Of a stretch of DNA of 64,000 bases, positions 28,181-38,153 are shown one piece after another (the stretch's first letter is position 1; the number at the start of each line of letters is the position of its first letter). The DNA is from CAVSRC01 sp963798195 (GTDB lineage Bacteria > Pseudomonadota > Alphaproteobacteria > Rhizobiales > Kaistiaceae). The notes below the pieces were generated by a model, which was not told where the DNA came from, searched no databases, and saw only the letters and a list, made by a program, of their open reading frames with translations. The stretch spans positions 186,001-250,000 of the forward strand of contig CAWCSF010000008.1 of NCBI GenBank assembly GCA_963798195.1, in the 5' to 3' direction. Both the position numbers and the translations under genes were made by a program.

Positions 28181-28421
28181 ATGGCCGACGACCGACGACG
28201 TGAAGGCGATGAGCTTTGAGGCGGCGCTGGCCGAACTCGAAAGATCGTCGGCACGCTCGAAGGCGGCAAGGCGCCGCTGGCCGAGTCGATCGCCATCTAT
28301 GAGCGCGGCGAGGCGCTTAAGTCGCATTGCGAGAGCCTGCTGAAGGCGGCAGAAGCGCGGATCGAAAAGATCACGCTGCAAGAACGGCAAGCCCGTCGGG
28401 ACCGAGCCGCTCGATCCGTAA
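28181..28421 (+). CDS. xseB: Exodeoxyribonuclease VII small subunit (frameshifted)
   Basis: About 80 residues, the usual size. After removing two or three extra bases it reads AMSFEAALAELEKIVGTLE, then GKAPLAESIAIYERGEALKS and CESLLKAAEARIEKITL, the XseB signature. It pairs with XseA (not in the window) to degrade single-stranded DNA. It starts 15 bases after the deacetylase stop and is 10 bases from the SCO1 gene. Confidence 0.9.
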
Positions 28422-28430
28422 GGAACTCTT

Positions 28431-29036
28431 ATGGCCGCCTCGCCTGCAATCTGCCCGTTTCCGTATCGTCCTGTGGACATTGGTCGTTGTCGCGGCAGTC
28501 GGCGGCGACGGCGCTGTACGTGTTCCGCCCCACCCCGCGCGGCTGATCGGCGCGAAGCCATTCACGCTCGAGTCGACAGCCGGCGGCAGCTTCACCAACG
28601 CCGACCTCAAGGGCACGCCGAGCCTGGTGTTCTTCGGCTATACGTTCTGCCCCGATGTGTGCCCGACGACGATGGCCGAAAGCGTCGAGTGGAAGGATGA
28701 GCTTGGGCCTCGGCGCGGACAAGCTGCGTACGATCTTCGTGACGGTCGATCCCGGACGCGACACCAAGCAGAAGCTGGCCGATTATCTGGGCTCGTTCGA
28801 TCCAAACGATCATCGGGCTGGTGGGCGACGCCCGACCAGACCGAGGCGGCCAAGGCCTCCTTCGGCGGTGTTCTCCGAGAACGGCAAGCCGGACGCCAGA
28901 CGGCAATCTACCTCGTCAACCACACCGCCGACGTCTACCTGATCGGACGCCAACGGCACGTATCAGGGCACCATCGCGTATCGGCGAGGACAAGGCCGCG
29001 GCGCTGGCCAAGATCAAGCGGCTGGTGGGCGGCTGA
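28431..29036 (+). CDS. SCO1/SenC-type copper chaperone/thioredoxin-like protein (frameshifted)
   Basis: The start ATG at 28431 is preceded by AAGGAA. A single N-terminal membrane anchor (FRIVLWTLVVVAAVG) leads to a thioredoxin fold with GTPSLVFFGYTFCPDVCPTT, containing the copper-binding CxxxC, and LRTIFVTVDPGRDTKQKLADY. The final copper-ligand region reads AIYLVNHTADVYLID. SCO proteins help assemble the CuA site of cytochrome oxidase in the periplasm. Frame changes occur near 28445, 28500, 28700, 28810 and 28900. Confidence 0.9.
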
Positions 29037-29039
29037 TCG

Positions 29040-29793
29040 ATGGCGGAGCGCATCCGCCTCGACATCGCCCTGGAACGCGGGGACTGCGCAGAGCCGGGCG
29101 CGGGCGCGTGATGCGGTGTTGCGCGGCACGGTGCAGGTGAACGGCGTTCCAGCCAACAAGCCGGGCCAACTGGTTGGCGATGCGGATCGGATCGAGCATC
29201 GACGATCCGGCGAGCGCGCTATGTGTCGCGGGCGGCGCTGAAGCTGATCGCCGGGCTCGATGCCGGGGCGATCGATGTTGCCGGCAAGGTCTGCCTCGAT
29301 CTCGGGGCGTCGACCGGCGGCTTCACGCAGGTGCTGGCCGAGCGCGGCGCGGCGAAAATCTACGCCGTCGATGTCGGGCATGACCAGTTGACGCACGAGT
29401 GCGGGCGCTGCCGCGGCGTGGTCGGTATGGACGGCCGCAACGTCAAGGATCTGACGTCCGCCGAGATCCCCGAGCCGATCGATCTGCTCGTCTGCGACAT
29501 CAGCTTCGTGTCGGTGATCAAGGTGCTTGCGGCGCCGCTGGCGCTCTGCCGGCACGGCGCCGATGCGGTGATCCTGATCAAGCCGCAGTTCGAGGTGGGC
29601 CGCGAGCATGTCGGCAAAGGCGGAATCGTCAGCGATGCGGCGGCGATCGACGGACGCCGTGCAGGCGGTCATCCAGTTCATGGCTGAACAGGGATTTGCG
29701 CACCGGCTGTCGCTTCCCTCCCCGATCGCGGGCGGCGACGGCAACAAGGAAATCGTGGCGCTTTTCCACCAAAGCGGATATATCGGTATTTGA
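29040..29793 (+). CDS. tlyA: TlyA-family rRNA (cytidine-2'-O)-methyltransferase
   Basis: N-terminal S4 RNA-binding domain (RLDIAL, then AVLRGTVQVNGVPANKPGQLV) followed by an FtsJ-like methyltransferase domain: YVSRAALKLIAGLDAG, VCLDLGASTGGFTQVLAERG (SAM site), LLVCDISFVSVIKVL and LIKPQFEVGREHVGKGGIV. About 250 residues, standard. The central 440 bases are in one clean frame; changes occur near 29085, 29200 and 29650. It would methylate 16S/23S rRNA. Confidence 0.93.
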
Positions 29794-29881
29794 CGATTGA
29801 AGCCGCGTTGCGGCGCCGTCCTCCCCGGCCGGTTTGACAGTCGTTCCCGAAATTCAAAGCAAAAACACAGCAGGTGATGCG

Positions 29882-30882
29882 ATGGACTACCGCCGCTTGG
29901 GCAAATCCGGCCTCCAGGTCTCCGAATTTTCGTTTGGCGCCTGGGTCACGTTCGGCAAGCAGGTGGGCGAAGACAGCGCCGCCTCGATCATGGGCTACGC
30001 CTACGACACGGCGTCAATTTCTTCGACAATGCCGAAGGCTACGAGAGCGGCAACGCCGAGATCGTGATGGGCGCGGCGCTGAAGGCAGCTCGAACTGGTC
30101 GCGCGACACCTACGCCGTGTCGTCAAAGGTGTTCTGGGGCGGCAACAAGCCGATGAACCAGGGGCTTTCGGCCAAGCACGTGACCGATGCGTGCCCATGC
30201 CGCGCTGAAGCGGCTGCAGGTCGACTATCTCGACCTCTATTTCTGCCACCGCCCCGACATCGACACCCCGATCGAAGAGACGGTGCGGGCGATGCACAAC
30301 CTGATCACGCAGGGCAAGGTGCTCTACTGGGGCACGTCGGAGTGGACTGCGCAGCAGATCACCGAGGCCTATGCGGTGGCACGCCGCGAACACATGACGC
30401 CGCCGACGATGGAGCAGCCGCAGTACAATCTGTTCGAGCGCAAGAAGGTCGAGGCCGAGTATCTGCCGCTCTACGAGCTGTCGGGCTTGGAACGACGATC
30501 TGGTCGCCGCTGGCCTCGGGCATGCTGACCGGCAAGTACAATGACGGCATCCCGGCCGACAGCCGCATGAACCTGCCCGGCTACGAATGGCTGAAGGCGC
30601 GGCTCAGCTCGCGACGAAGGGCAAGCACGAGATCGAAAAGGTCAAGCAGCTCGCCGAAGCTGGCCGAGGAGATCGGCCTGCCGATCCACCACATGGCGCT
30701 GCTGTGGTGCAACGCCAACCCGCACGTGTCGACGGTGATCCTCGGCGCCAGCAAGAAGAGCCAGCTCGAGGACAACCTCAAGGCGCTCGACAGCAAAGCC
30801 GAAGATGACGCCCGACGTGATGGCCAGGATCGACGAGATCATGGGCAACAAGCCGGCCGCGCCGGAACGCTTCAGGCGGTAG
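29882..30882 (+). CDS. Aldo/keto reductase, potassium-channel beta-subunit-like branch (frameshifted)
   Basis: MDYRRLGKSGLQVSEFSFGA at the N-terminus, NFFDNAEGYESGNAE containing catalytic Asp and Tyr, then LKRLQVDYLDLYFCHRPD, GKVLYWGTSEWTAQQI, QPQYNLFERKKVEAEYLPLY and PHVSTVILGASKKSQLEDN. These are standard AKR blocks, and FERKKVE is common in the Kv-beta/YghZ group. NADPH-dependent carbonyl reduction is expected; substrate unknown. Frame changes near 30012, 30090, 30187, 30490, 30620 and 30660. A palindromic repeat follows directly. Confidence 0.9.
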
Positions 30883-30941
30883 GAAGAGTCTATTTGCGCT
30901 CTGGCCGAGCGGCCCTGAGAAGGCCCGATCGGCCAACCGCT
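30882..30941. repeat. REP-like palindromic extragenic element, copy A
   Basis: GGAAGAGTCTA (30882-30892) is followed by a palindromic unit with outer arms TGGCCGA and TCGGCCA (30902-30908, 30929-30935), ending GGCCAACCGCT. The same flank word and CGCTCTGG...GGCCAACCG layout recur at 48.1 kb. It fills the gap between two convergent genes and could also act as a terminator. Confidence 0.6.
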
Positions 30942-31338
30942 AGGTGGGAAGCTCGTAGTCGAACTCGTACGAATGCGCTCCGTCCGGCGCGATGATGATC
31001 TTCATCGTGCCGGACAGACCCGTTAGCCCTTCAGTGCCGGTGCCGGCAACGACGTTGATGGCGAGCGACTGTCCCGCCGGGCTCGAATGGCCCGAGTGCT
31101 GCAGGATGAAGCTGCCGGATTTGCCGGCGAGCGTGCCGGTCAGCCGTTCTAACGCGACATAGCCGGCCGAGGCGGGCACGTCGCCGCGCGCAGCGAGCAT
31201 CTGGCCGACGCTGGTGGCTTCGAGATCACCGTGAAACGATTTGTCGAGATTGAGCCGGCCGAGGAAGGTCGCCGCCTCGCGCTCATCCGCGGGCTGCGGC
31301 GTCAGCTTGACCTCGAAGGCACCACGCGCGACCGGCAT
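30940..31338 (-). CDS. DUF3224 domain protein
   Basis: 132 residues in one clean frame, the whole length of the DUF3224 family: GAFEVKLTPQPA, DKSFHGDLEATSVGQML, ASAGYVALERLTGTLAGKSG, FILQHSGH, TGLSGTMKIII and YEFDYELP. A small allene-oxide-cyclase-like beta barrel is expected; function unknown. Its ATG overlaps the aroC stop (TGATG), so it is probably translated from the aroC mRNA. It is one of few uninterrupted genes in this part. Confidence 0.9.
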   Translation of the reverse strand: MPVARGAFEVKLTPQPADEREAATFLGRLNLDKSFHGDLEATSVGQMLAARGDVPASAGYVALERLTGTLAGKSGSFILQHSGHSSPAGQSLAINVVAGTGTEGLTGLSGTMKIIIAPDGAHSYEFDYELPT

Positions 31339-32452
31339 CAGAAGCCGACGCCGCCGTCGCGGCCGGTCTGGCCGCGGTGGCGGAGGAAGTGGTCGGCCAG
31401 GACGCAGGCCATCATGGCTTCGCCGATCGGCACGGCGCGGATGCCGACGCAGGGGTCGTGGCGGCCCTTGGTGACGACTTCGGTGTCTTCGTTGGCGGTG
31501 GTCACCGTCTGGCGCGGCGTGAGGATCGACGAGGTCGGCTTGACGGCAAAGCGGACGACGATCGGGATCGCCGTTGGAGATGCCGCCCAGGATGCCGCCG
31601 GCATGGTTGGATGTGAAACTCGGGCCCGGCGTTGCCGGCGCGCATCTCGTCGGCGTTCTCGATGCCGGTCAGGCTCGCCGCGTCCATGCCGTCGCCGATC
31701 TCGACGCCCTTGACGGCGTTGATCGACATCATCGCCGAGGCGAGGTCGGCGCTGAGCTTGCCATAGATCGGCGCGCCCCAGCCGGGCGGCACGCCTTCGG
31801 CGACGACCTCGATCACCGCGCCGACCGAATTGCCGTCCTTGCGGATGCCGTCGAGATAGGGCTCCCAGTCGCGCGGCGGCCTTCGGGTCGGCGCAGAAGA
31901 ACGGGTTCTGGTCGACCTGCGCCCAGTCGAAATTGGCGTAGTCGATCTTGTGCGGCCCCATCTGCACGAGGCTGGCGCGGATCGTGACGCTGCGGGATGC
32001 ACCAGCCGCGCGACGGCGCCGGCGGCGACGCGCGCGGCGGTCTCGCGCGCCGAGGCGCGGCCCGAGCCCTTGTAGTCGCGGATGCCGTATTTCTGGTGAT
32101 AGGTGAAGTCGGCGTGGCCGGGCCGGTACTTGTCCTTGATCTCGGAATAGTCCTTGGAGCGCTGGTCGGTGTTCTCGATCAGCAGCGAGATCGGCGTGCC
32201 GGTGGTCTTGAGGCTCGCCGTCGCGCTCGTCCTCGAAGACGCCCGAGAGGATGTGGACCGCATCGTCCTCGCGGCGCTGCGTGGTGAAGCGGGACTGGCC
32301 GGGCTTGCGGCGATCGAGATCGCGCTGGATGATCTCGGCGCGTGATCGCGATGCCCGGCGGGCAGCCATCGACCACGACGCCGAGCGCCGGCCCGTGGCT
32401 TTCACCCCAGGTGGTGAAGCGGAACAGATGGCCGAAGGTGTTGAAGCGACAT
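31338..32452 (-). CDS. aroC: Chorismate synthase (frameshifted)
   Basis: About 370 residues. FMN-dependent last step of the shikimate pathway. After removing an inserted base in codon 3 it starts MSFNTFGHLFRFTTWGESHG, followed by GQSRFTTQRREDD, KYRPGHADFTYHQKYGIRDY, GSGRASARETAARVAAGA, and AIPIG-like IRAVPIGEAMMACVL at the end; NGDPIVVR and KPTSSI blocks are present. Frame changes near 32443, 32340, 32222, 31995, 31880, 31615 and 31570. The gene is normally single-copy and indispensable without aromatic supply. Confidence 0.95.
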
Positions 32453-32507
32453 GGGCAGGCCCCGGATTGTCGGGACTTCTAGGCAGCAGGCCCGGCATGC
32501 AGGTCAA

Positions 32508-33147
32508 TCAATCGTCCCAGCTCGTGCGCCGGCCGGGATAGACGGTGGACTTGCCGTCGATGAAATGGACCACCGAATCCTGCGGCGGGAACCAGTTGAC
32601 CGCGCGCTCGGGCGGGAAGTCCTCGATCAGCGGCGCAGGACGCGCAGGATGCCGCCATGCGAGACGATGATCGACGGGCCGGTCAGCGCGGCGCCGAAAT
32701 CGACGACGCGCTGCGGCGACGTCGTCGTAGCTCTCGCCCTCGGGCGGCCGGAAATACCAGAAGCTCGGCGTCGCGCTCGCCGGCGATCGCCATCTCGCCG
32801 GCGGCCAGTTCGGTGTGGAGCTGGCCCTCATAGATGCCGAAGGAAATCTCGATCAGGCGCGGATCGACGGTGACCTCGGGCAGCGGCTCGGCGAAGGCGG
32901 CGCGCACGCGGTCCATGGTCTCGCGGGTCCGGCCGAGCGGCGAGACGTACCAGTCGAAATCGGCCGGCGTCGACGGCCGGCGCGCGCGAGCAGCTCGCTG
33001 CAGCAGCTCGCCGTTGAGGTCGGCCTGGCCGCGGCCGCGTATCGTTGAGCGGAATGTCGCTTGCGCGCCCTGGTAGCGGCCCTCGGCGTTCCAGTCGGTC
33101 TCGCCGTGCCGGATGAAGTAGAGTTCCGGCCAGTCGAGTGCGGCCAT
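32508..33147 (-). CDS. Histidine phosphatase family protein (phosphoglycerate-mutase-like, frameshifted)
   Basis: MAALDWPELYFIRHGETDWN carries the RHG phosphohistidine motif, followed by WYVSPLGRTRETMDRVR, DPRLIEISFGIYEG and a second catalytic His in SHGGILRVL after IIV. About 205 residues. The physiological substrate is not predictable. It starts a few bases after fabI on the same strand, so it may be in one operon with it. Frame changes near 33045, 32990, 32775, 32715 and 32640. Confidence 0.88.
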
Positions 33148-33154
33148 TTCTGGT

Positions 33155-33981
33155 CTCAGGCGCGCTGGGAGCGGACTCGGCGCGGCGTCGTCGTCCATCG
33201 AGCTTCATGCCGACGATGTTGAAGCCGGCATCGACATAGTGGATTTCGCCGGTGACGCCGGAGGAGAGATCGGAGAGCAGGTAGAGCGCGGCGTTGCCGA
33301 CATCGTCGATGGTCGACGTTGCGGCGGAGCGGCGGCGTTGGCCTCCTGCCAGTGCAGCATGTCGCGCAGGCCCGAGATGCCCGAGGCGGCGAGCGTCTTG
33401 ATGGCGCCGGCCGAGATGGCGTTGACGCGGATGTTGCCTTGGGCCCAGGTCGACCGCGAGATAGCGCACCGAGGCCTCGAGCGCGGCCTTGGCGACGCCC
33501 ATGACGTTGTAGTTGGGCACGTATTTCTCGGCGCCGTAATAGGTCAGCGTCAGCAGCGAGCCGCCCGGGTTCATCAGCGGCTTCGGCGCGCTTGGCGACG
33601 GCGGTGAACGAATAGACCGAGATATTCATGGTCAGCGCGAAATTGTCGGCGCTGGTGTCGATGTAGCGGCCCTCGAGCTCGTCCTTGTTGGAAAAGCCGA
33701 TGGCGTGGACGAGGAAATCCAGCGTGCCCCATTTGTCCTTGACTGACGCGGAAGGTCTCGTCCATGGCGGCATCGTTGGTGACGTCGCATTCGACGAGGA
33801 AGTCGGAGCCGATTTCGGCGGCGAGCGGCTCGACGCGCTTCTTCAGCGCCTCGCCCTGGTAGGAGAAGGCGATCTCGGCGCCCTGCGCGGCCAGCGCCTT
33901 GGCGATACCCCAGGCGATCGAGCGGTTGTTGGCGACGCCCATGATCAGGCCGCGCTTGCCCGCCATCAGTCCTTCAGCCAT
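33155..33981 (-). CDS. fabI: Enoyl-[acyl-carrier-protein] reductase (NADH), FabI (frameshifted)
   Basis: MAEGLMAGKRGLIMGVANNR, then SIAWGIAKALAAQGAEIAFS (the FabI variant of the nucleotide loop), DFLVHAIGFSNKDELEGRYI, LLTLTYYGAEKYVPNYNVMG with the YxxxxxxK-type catalytic site through VAKAALE, and TIDDVGNAALYLLSDLSSG. The last step of the fatty-acid elongation cycle. The start has AAGGAA upstream. In one site an extra base turns the codons for NVTID into a TCGA-containing word (33317). The exact stop after GFNIVGMKL is uncertain; TGA at 33155-33157 is the best candidate. Confidence 0.93.
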
Positions 33982-34067
33982 GGCGTGTTCCTTCCTTCGC
34001 TGAGTTTGGCAGGCTTGTGGCATAGCGCTGGTGGCGGGCAAGTTCGACTTGTGCCGAACGTCCGGCT

Positions 34068-35494
34068 ATGGTCGGCATGCCTGACCCCCGCCGACATCGC
34101 CGAGCCTTGCGCGACTGCTCGGCGAGGACGCCGTGATCGGCGATGCCGCGCAGATGGCCGGCCTATCTCGAACGAGCCGCGGAAGCGCTTCCACACGCCG
34201 GCGGTGGCGGTGGCGCTGCCGGCCGATGTGGCGCAGGTGCAGGCGCTGTGCCGCTGGGCCAACGAGAACCGCGTCGCCGCTGATCCCGCAGGGCGGCAAT
34301 ACCGGGCTGGTGGGGGCGCAGGTGCCGCTGCAGCGGCGACGAGGTGATCTGTCAGCCTGCAGCGGCTCGACCGGGTGCGCGAGGTCAATGCGGCGGCCGG
34401 GCACATGACGCTCGAGGCCGGCGTGATCCTGCGAAGACGCGCACGAGGTGGCCGAAGCGGCGGGCGCGATGTTCCCGCTGTGGATCGCCAGCCAGGGCTC
34501 GGCGCGGATCGGCGGGCGTGCTGTCGTCCAATGCCGGCGGCGTGCAGGTGCTGGCCTTCGGCAATGCGCGCGAGCTGTGCCTCGGGCGTCGAGGCGGTGC
34601 TGGCCGACGGGCGGCTCTATCAGGGGCTCAATGCGCTGAAGAAGGACAATACCGGCTACGACCTCAAGGACCTGCTGGTCGGCGCCGAGGGCACGCTGGG
34701 GATCATCACGGCGGCGACGCTGAAGCTGTTCCCGCAGCCGGACGGACATGAGACGGCGCTCTGTCAATGTGGCAGGCCCGGAGCAGGCGCTGGAGCTGTT
34801 CTACCTGATGCGCGAGCGGACCGGGTCGCGGCTGACGGCGTTCGAGCTGATGCCGCGCTTCGGCATCGACCTGCAGCTCAAGCACGGCATGCTGGCGCGC
34901 GACCCGACGGCGAGCCTCTCGCCCTGGTATGCGCTGGTCGAGGTCAACCGGATGACGGGCGGCGTGCCGGGGGCGTTGCAGGCGGCGCTGGAGGAGGCCT
35001 TCGCGCGGCATCGGTGACGGATGCGAGCGATTGCTCAGTCGGAGGCGACCGCACGCTGATGTGGGCGGCGCGCGAGCAGATGAGCGAGGTGCAGATCGAA
35101 GGAAGGCGCCTCGATCAAGCACGACGTTCGGTGCCGATCGCGGCGGTGCCGCAGCTGATCGCCGAGGGCAGCGGCGGCGGTCGAGCGGCTGGTGCCGGGC
35201 ATCCGGCCCTGCCCGTTCGGGCACATGGGCGACGGCAATATCCATTTCAATTTCAGCCAGCCGGTGGGCGCGGACGCCAAGGCGTTCATGGCCGCGAGCC
35301 GAACGTGCATGCGGCGATCTACGAGGTCGTCGCGCGGCTCGGCGGCTCGGTCTCGGCCGAGCACGGCATCGGCCAGCTCAAGACGGGGCTGCTGCAAGCA
35401 GGTCAAGGACCCGGTGGCGCTCGAGATGATGCGGGCGATCAAGCAGGCGCTCGATCCCAAGGGCATCCTCAATCCGGGCAAGATGCTGGGCTGA
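34068..35494 (+). CDS. FAD-linked D-2-hydroxyacid dehydrogenase/oxidase (GlcD/D2HGDH type, frameshifted)
   Basis: About 470 residues. The FAD-binding-4 domain includes ALCRWANENRVALIPQGGNT (after one base is removed), GLVGAQVPL, GAMFPLWIASQGSARIGGVL-like and GNARELCLGVEAVLADG. The C-terminal FAD-oxidase domain includes GHMGDGNIHFNFSQP and GSVSAEHGIGQLKTGLL (metal-binding His) and LDPKGILNPGKML. Substrate could be D-2-hydroxyglutarate, D-lactate or glycolate. More than ten frame changes. The start is inferred from ATG at 34068 plus one insertion. Confidence 0.9.
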
Positions 35495-35566
35495 GGCACA
35501 ATGATTGTGCCGTCTTGAATCTGGCGCCGAAGCTGCCATTTGAGACGCTTCCTGACGGATGTCCCG

Positions 35567-36136
35567 ATGCTGCTCAATATTGCTTTTCTCGACGACGCGA
35601 CGCGCCCGACCGTGCCCAAGCTCGAGGGCCTGACGCCGCGATCAGCGCGAGCCCGGCCAGCACCTCAAGGAGATCCACGACCATCTGCGCGACAACATGC
35701 GGGCGATCCGCGCGCTGATCGAACGCGCGGCGGACGGGACTGGCGACGGCCGCCGAGATCGCAGCGGAGACCGGCGACCTGACGATGGTCACCAATTTCC
35801 GGCGCTTCGGCAATCTCTGCGGCCAGCATTGCCAGATCGTCAACACGCACCATTCGATCGAGGACGCGCGATCTGTTTCCGGCGCTTGCCGCAGCAGTCG
35901 GAGGGCTATCGCCAGGTCGCCGAGCGGCTGCAGGCCGAGCATGTGGTGGTGCACGAACTGCTGATGCGGCTGGTCGATGCGCTCGAACGCGCTGGCGGCG
36001 ACGCCGACGCGCGGCAACCTTTGCCGATGCGCGCGAGGTCTATGAGGCGCTCGAGCGGGTGCTGCTCTCGCACCTCGGCTACGAGGAAGACGCGATCGGC
36101 GACGCGCTCGGCTATTTCGGGATCTTCTGGCGCTAG
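35567..36136 (+). CDS. Hemerythrin/HHE domain protein (frameshifted)
   Basis: The helical bundle carries LKEIHDHLRDNMRAIRALIE, FGNLCGQHCQIVNTHHSIED, HVVVHELLMRLVDALERAG and VLLSHLGYEEDAIGDAL, which gives the H...H...HxxxE...H...HxxxE pattern of a di-iron hemerythrin. It may bind oxygen, NO or store iron. About 190 residues. Start uncertain (ATG 35567 or an upstream TTG). Its stop overlaps the convergent YedK gene. Frame changes near 35640, 35740, 35870 and 36020. Confidence 0.8.
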
Positions 36137-36880
36137 AACAGGTCGAGCTGCGCGCCGCGCAGCCTTCTCGCTTTTTCGGCCGCGGCTCCTCGGCTTCGAG
36201 CGTCGGTCGACGGGCGCGATCAGTTCCGGGCCTTCGGCCGTCGGCCGAGCCGATCGCCTTGCCGACCGGATGATACTTCATCGACCCCGTGCGGCGGCGG
36301 CGCGGCCAGCTTGCAGCGCCTCGGCAGCGTCGACGTCGCGCGGTATTGAGCCAGTCGTCGATGGCGTCGCCGCGCAGGATCGCCGGCATGCGGTCATAGA
36401 TCGAGCGAGATTTCGAGGTTGGGCTCGACGGTGACGATGGCGGCGGTGTCGACTTCCTCGCCGTTCGGGCCCGTCCAGGTGGAGTAGAGCCCGGCGAAGG
36501 CCATCGGCTCGCCGTCGGCCATGGTGATGTAGTAGGGCCAGCTGCTTGCCGTCCGGCGCCCTTCATCCACTCGTAGTAGCCGCTGGCCGGGACGATGCAG
36601 CGCGGTTCGGAGCGCGTCGCGAAAGGCGGGCTTTTCGACCATGGTTCGGCGCGGGCGTTGATCAGCAGCGGGAAGTCGCTTGGGATCCTTGACCCAGCCC
36701 GGCACGAAACCCCAGCGGAACAGTTGCGACGGTGCGGCGCCCTTCCCGCTCCCAGATCGACGACGACGGCTGGGTCGGGGCGATATTGTAGCGCGGCGGG
36801 TAGTCGATGCTGGTTGAGCAGTCCTGAACAGCTCGCGCCATCATTTCGGGCGGCAGAGTGGAGGCGTAACGTCCGCACAT
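36133..36880 (-). CDS. yedK: SOS response-associated peptidase, YedK/HMCES family (frameshifted)
   Basis: Begins MCGRYASTLPPEMMARAV with the essential Cys2, then DYPPRYNIAPTQP, NARAE, CIVPASGYYEWMKG (active-site Glu region), YYITMADGEPMAFAGLYSTW, MPAILRGDAIDDWL and HPVGKAIGSA. HMCES/YedK proteins crosslink through Cys2 to abasic sites in single-stranded DNA. Length about 245 residues, usual. Stop is shared with the convergent hemerythrin gene. Frame changes near 36775, 36685, 36550, 36410, 36345, 36240 and 36160. Confidence 0.9.
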
Positions 36881-36949
36881 GCACTGATCTCCGTGACCGC
36901 AAAGTAGGTGCTTGCTGGCCGTGCCGCGCAAACTGCGATACCGCGACCG

Positions 36950-37350
36950 ATGAGCTACACCCATTCGCCGCCAGCGTCGCGCTGCTGCGACCGCACCGGG
37001 TGCTGCTGATCCAGCGCAACGCGCGCGCCCTCGGCGGGACTGTGGACCCTGCCGGGCGGGCGGCTCGAGCCGGGCGAGACGCCGAGCAGTGCGCCGTGCG
37101 CGAGATCCGAGGAAGAGCTGGGCTCGACGTGTTTGCGCTGCGGCCGGTCCGACGGTGCTGCTGGCGACGCGGCAGGTTTCGTGCTGCAGGTGTTCGCGAC
37201 CGAGGCGTTCGAGGGCGAGATCGTGCCCGATCCGGACGAGGTGCGCGACTGGCGCTGGGTGCGGCCGGAGCAGATCGACGGCCTGGAAACCACGCCGCGA
37301 TCTCGGACGATGTGCTCGAGGCGGTGTTCCGGATGTTCGACCGGAGCTGA
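36950..37350 (+). CDS. NUDIX hydrolase (frameshifted)
   Basis: Joined frames give VALLRPHRVLLIQRNARA, then WTLPGGRLEPGETPEQCAVR and EIREELGLDVFAL, which form the complete NUDIX box GxxxxxExxxxxxxREUxEExGU. The C-terminus reads DEVRDWRWVRPEQIDGLETT and DDVLEAVFRMFD. About 132 residues. Hydrolysis of a nucleoside diphosphate derivative; substrate unknown. Followed 16 bases later by the TIGR02301 gene. Confidence 0.88.
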
Positions 37351-37366
37351 CGCCATTGCGGAGGAC

Positions 37367-37766
37367 ATGATCGTCGGACTAGCAAGTGGCATGCGCTTCC
37401 GCCCCTCGCCTTCGCTGCTACTGCTCGTTGCCGTTGCGGCTATGCCGCGACCGGCGCTGGCGGTCGATCCGCCCTACGAGGCCGAGATGGAGCGGCTGGC
37501 CGAAATTCTTGGGAGCCTCTATTTCCTCGCAGCCGCTCTGTCAGCCCGGCGCCGAGGACTGGCGCGCAGCAGATGGCCGAACTGATCGCGCTGGACCAGC
37601 CGGACGAGGATCGTCGGCAGCGGCTCTCTGGCGCGTTCAACGCCGGCTACGCGCCTATTCGCGGCTCTATCGCGGTCTGCACGACTTCGGCGACGAGGCG
37701 CTGACGCGGCTGCTGATCGAGGCCGAGGCGACCGCGCGCGACATCCACGCGCGCTACGCCGAGTAG
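37367..37766 (+). CDS. TIGR02301 family secreted protein (frameshifted)
   Basis: An N-terminal signal peptide (SPSLLLLVAVAAMPRPALA) is followed by PPYEAEMERLAEILGSLYFL, then PLCQPGAEDWRAQMAELIAL (after a frame change near 37540) and YRGLHDFGDEALTRLLIEAE. This is the alphaproteobacterial TIGR02301 family of unknown function. The start ATG at 37367 is preceded by GGAGG; a second ATG at 37391 is possible. Confidence 0.83.
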
Positions 37767-37876
37767 CGCCGAGGACTAGCGACTTACGCGACTAACGTTA
37801 AGCCTGTGGTGACATTAACCCTCTGGTGCAGGTGCCACCACGCGTGCTAGCAGGCTGCGTGATGAAGTCACCATCG

Positions 37877-38149
37877 ATGCGACATAGACCGATGATCCCC
37901 AGCTCGGCAGCGCACTCGACGAGCAACGCGAGGCGCGTCAGCTCGCGCTCGAGTATCTGGCCGAGGCCTGGAACGCCGCCGAGGACGAAGGCGTCGAGAG
38001 CCTGGCGCTGGCGCATGCCTCGCTGTTCGCGGCGCTCGCGACGCTGGTCAACGCGCCATGGCGAGGAAGTGCCGCGGCCGACTGGTCGGCGGACCTTGCC
38101 CGACCGCATTCGCGGCGGCGAATACAACCTCGAGCGGTCGCTGCAGTAG
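37877..38149 (+). CDS. Small conserved-looking hypothetical protein (frameshifted)
   Basis: Reading across two frames gives DDPQLGSALDEQREARQLAL, EYLAEAWNAAEDEGVESLAL, AHASLFAALATLVNAHGEE and a C-terminal RIRGGEYNLERSLQ. It is an acidic, helical protein of about 85-90 residues, with low-error codon usage typical of a real gene. I do not recognise a named family. Start is approximate. It ends four bases before the convergent dihydroorotase gene. Confidence 0.5.
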   Translation: MRHRPMIPSSAAHSTSNARRVSSRSSIWPRPGTPPRTKASRAWRWRMPRCSRRSRRWSTRHGEEVPRPTGRRTLPDRIRGGEYNLERSLQ

Positions 38150-38153
38150 CGCG

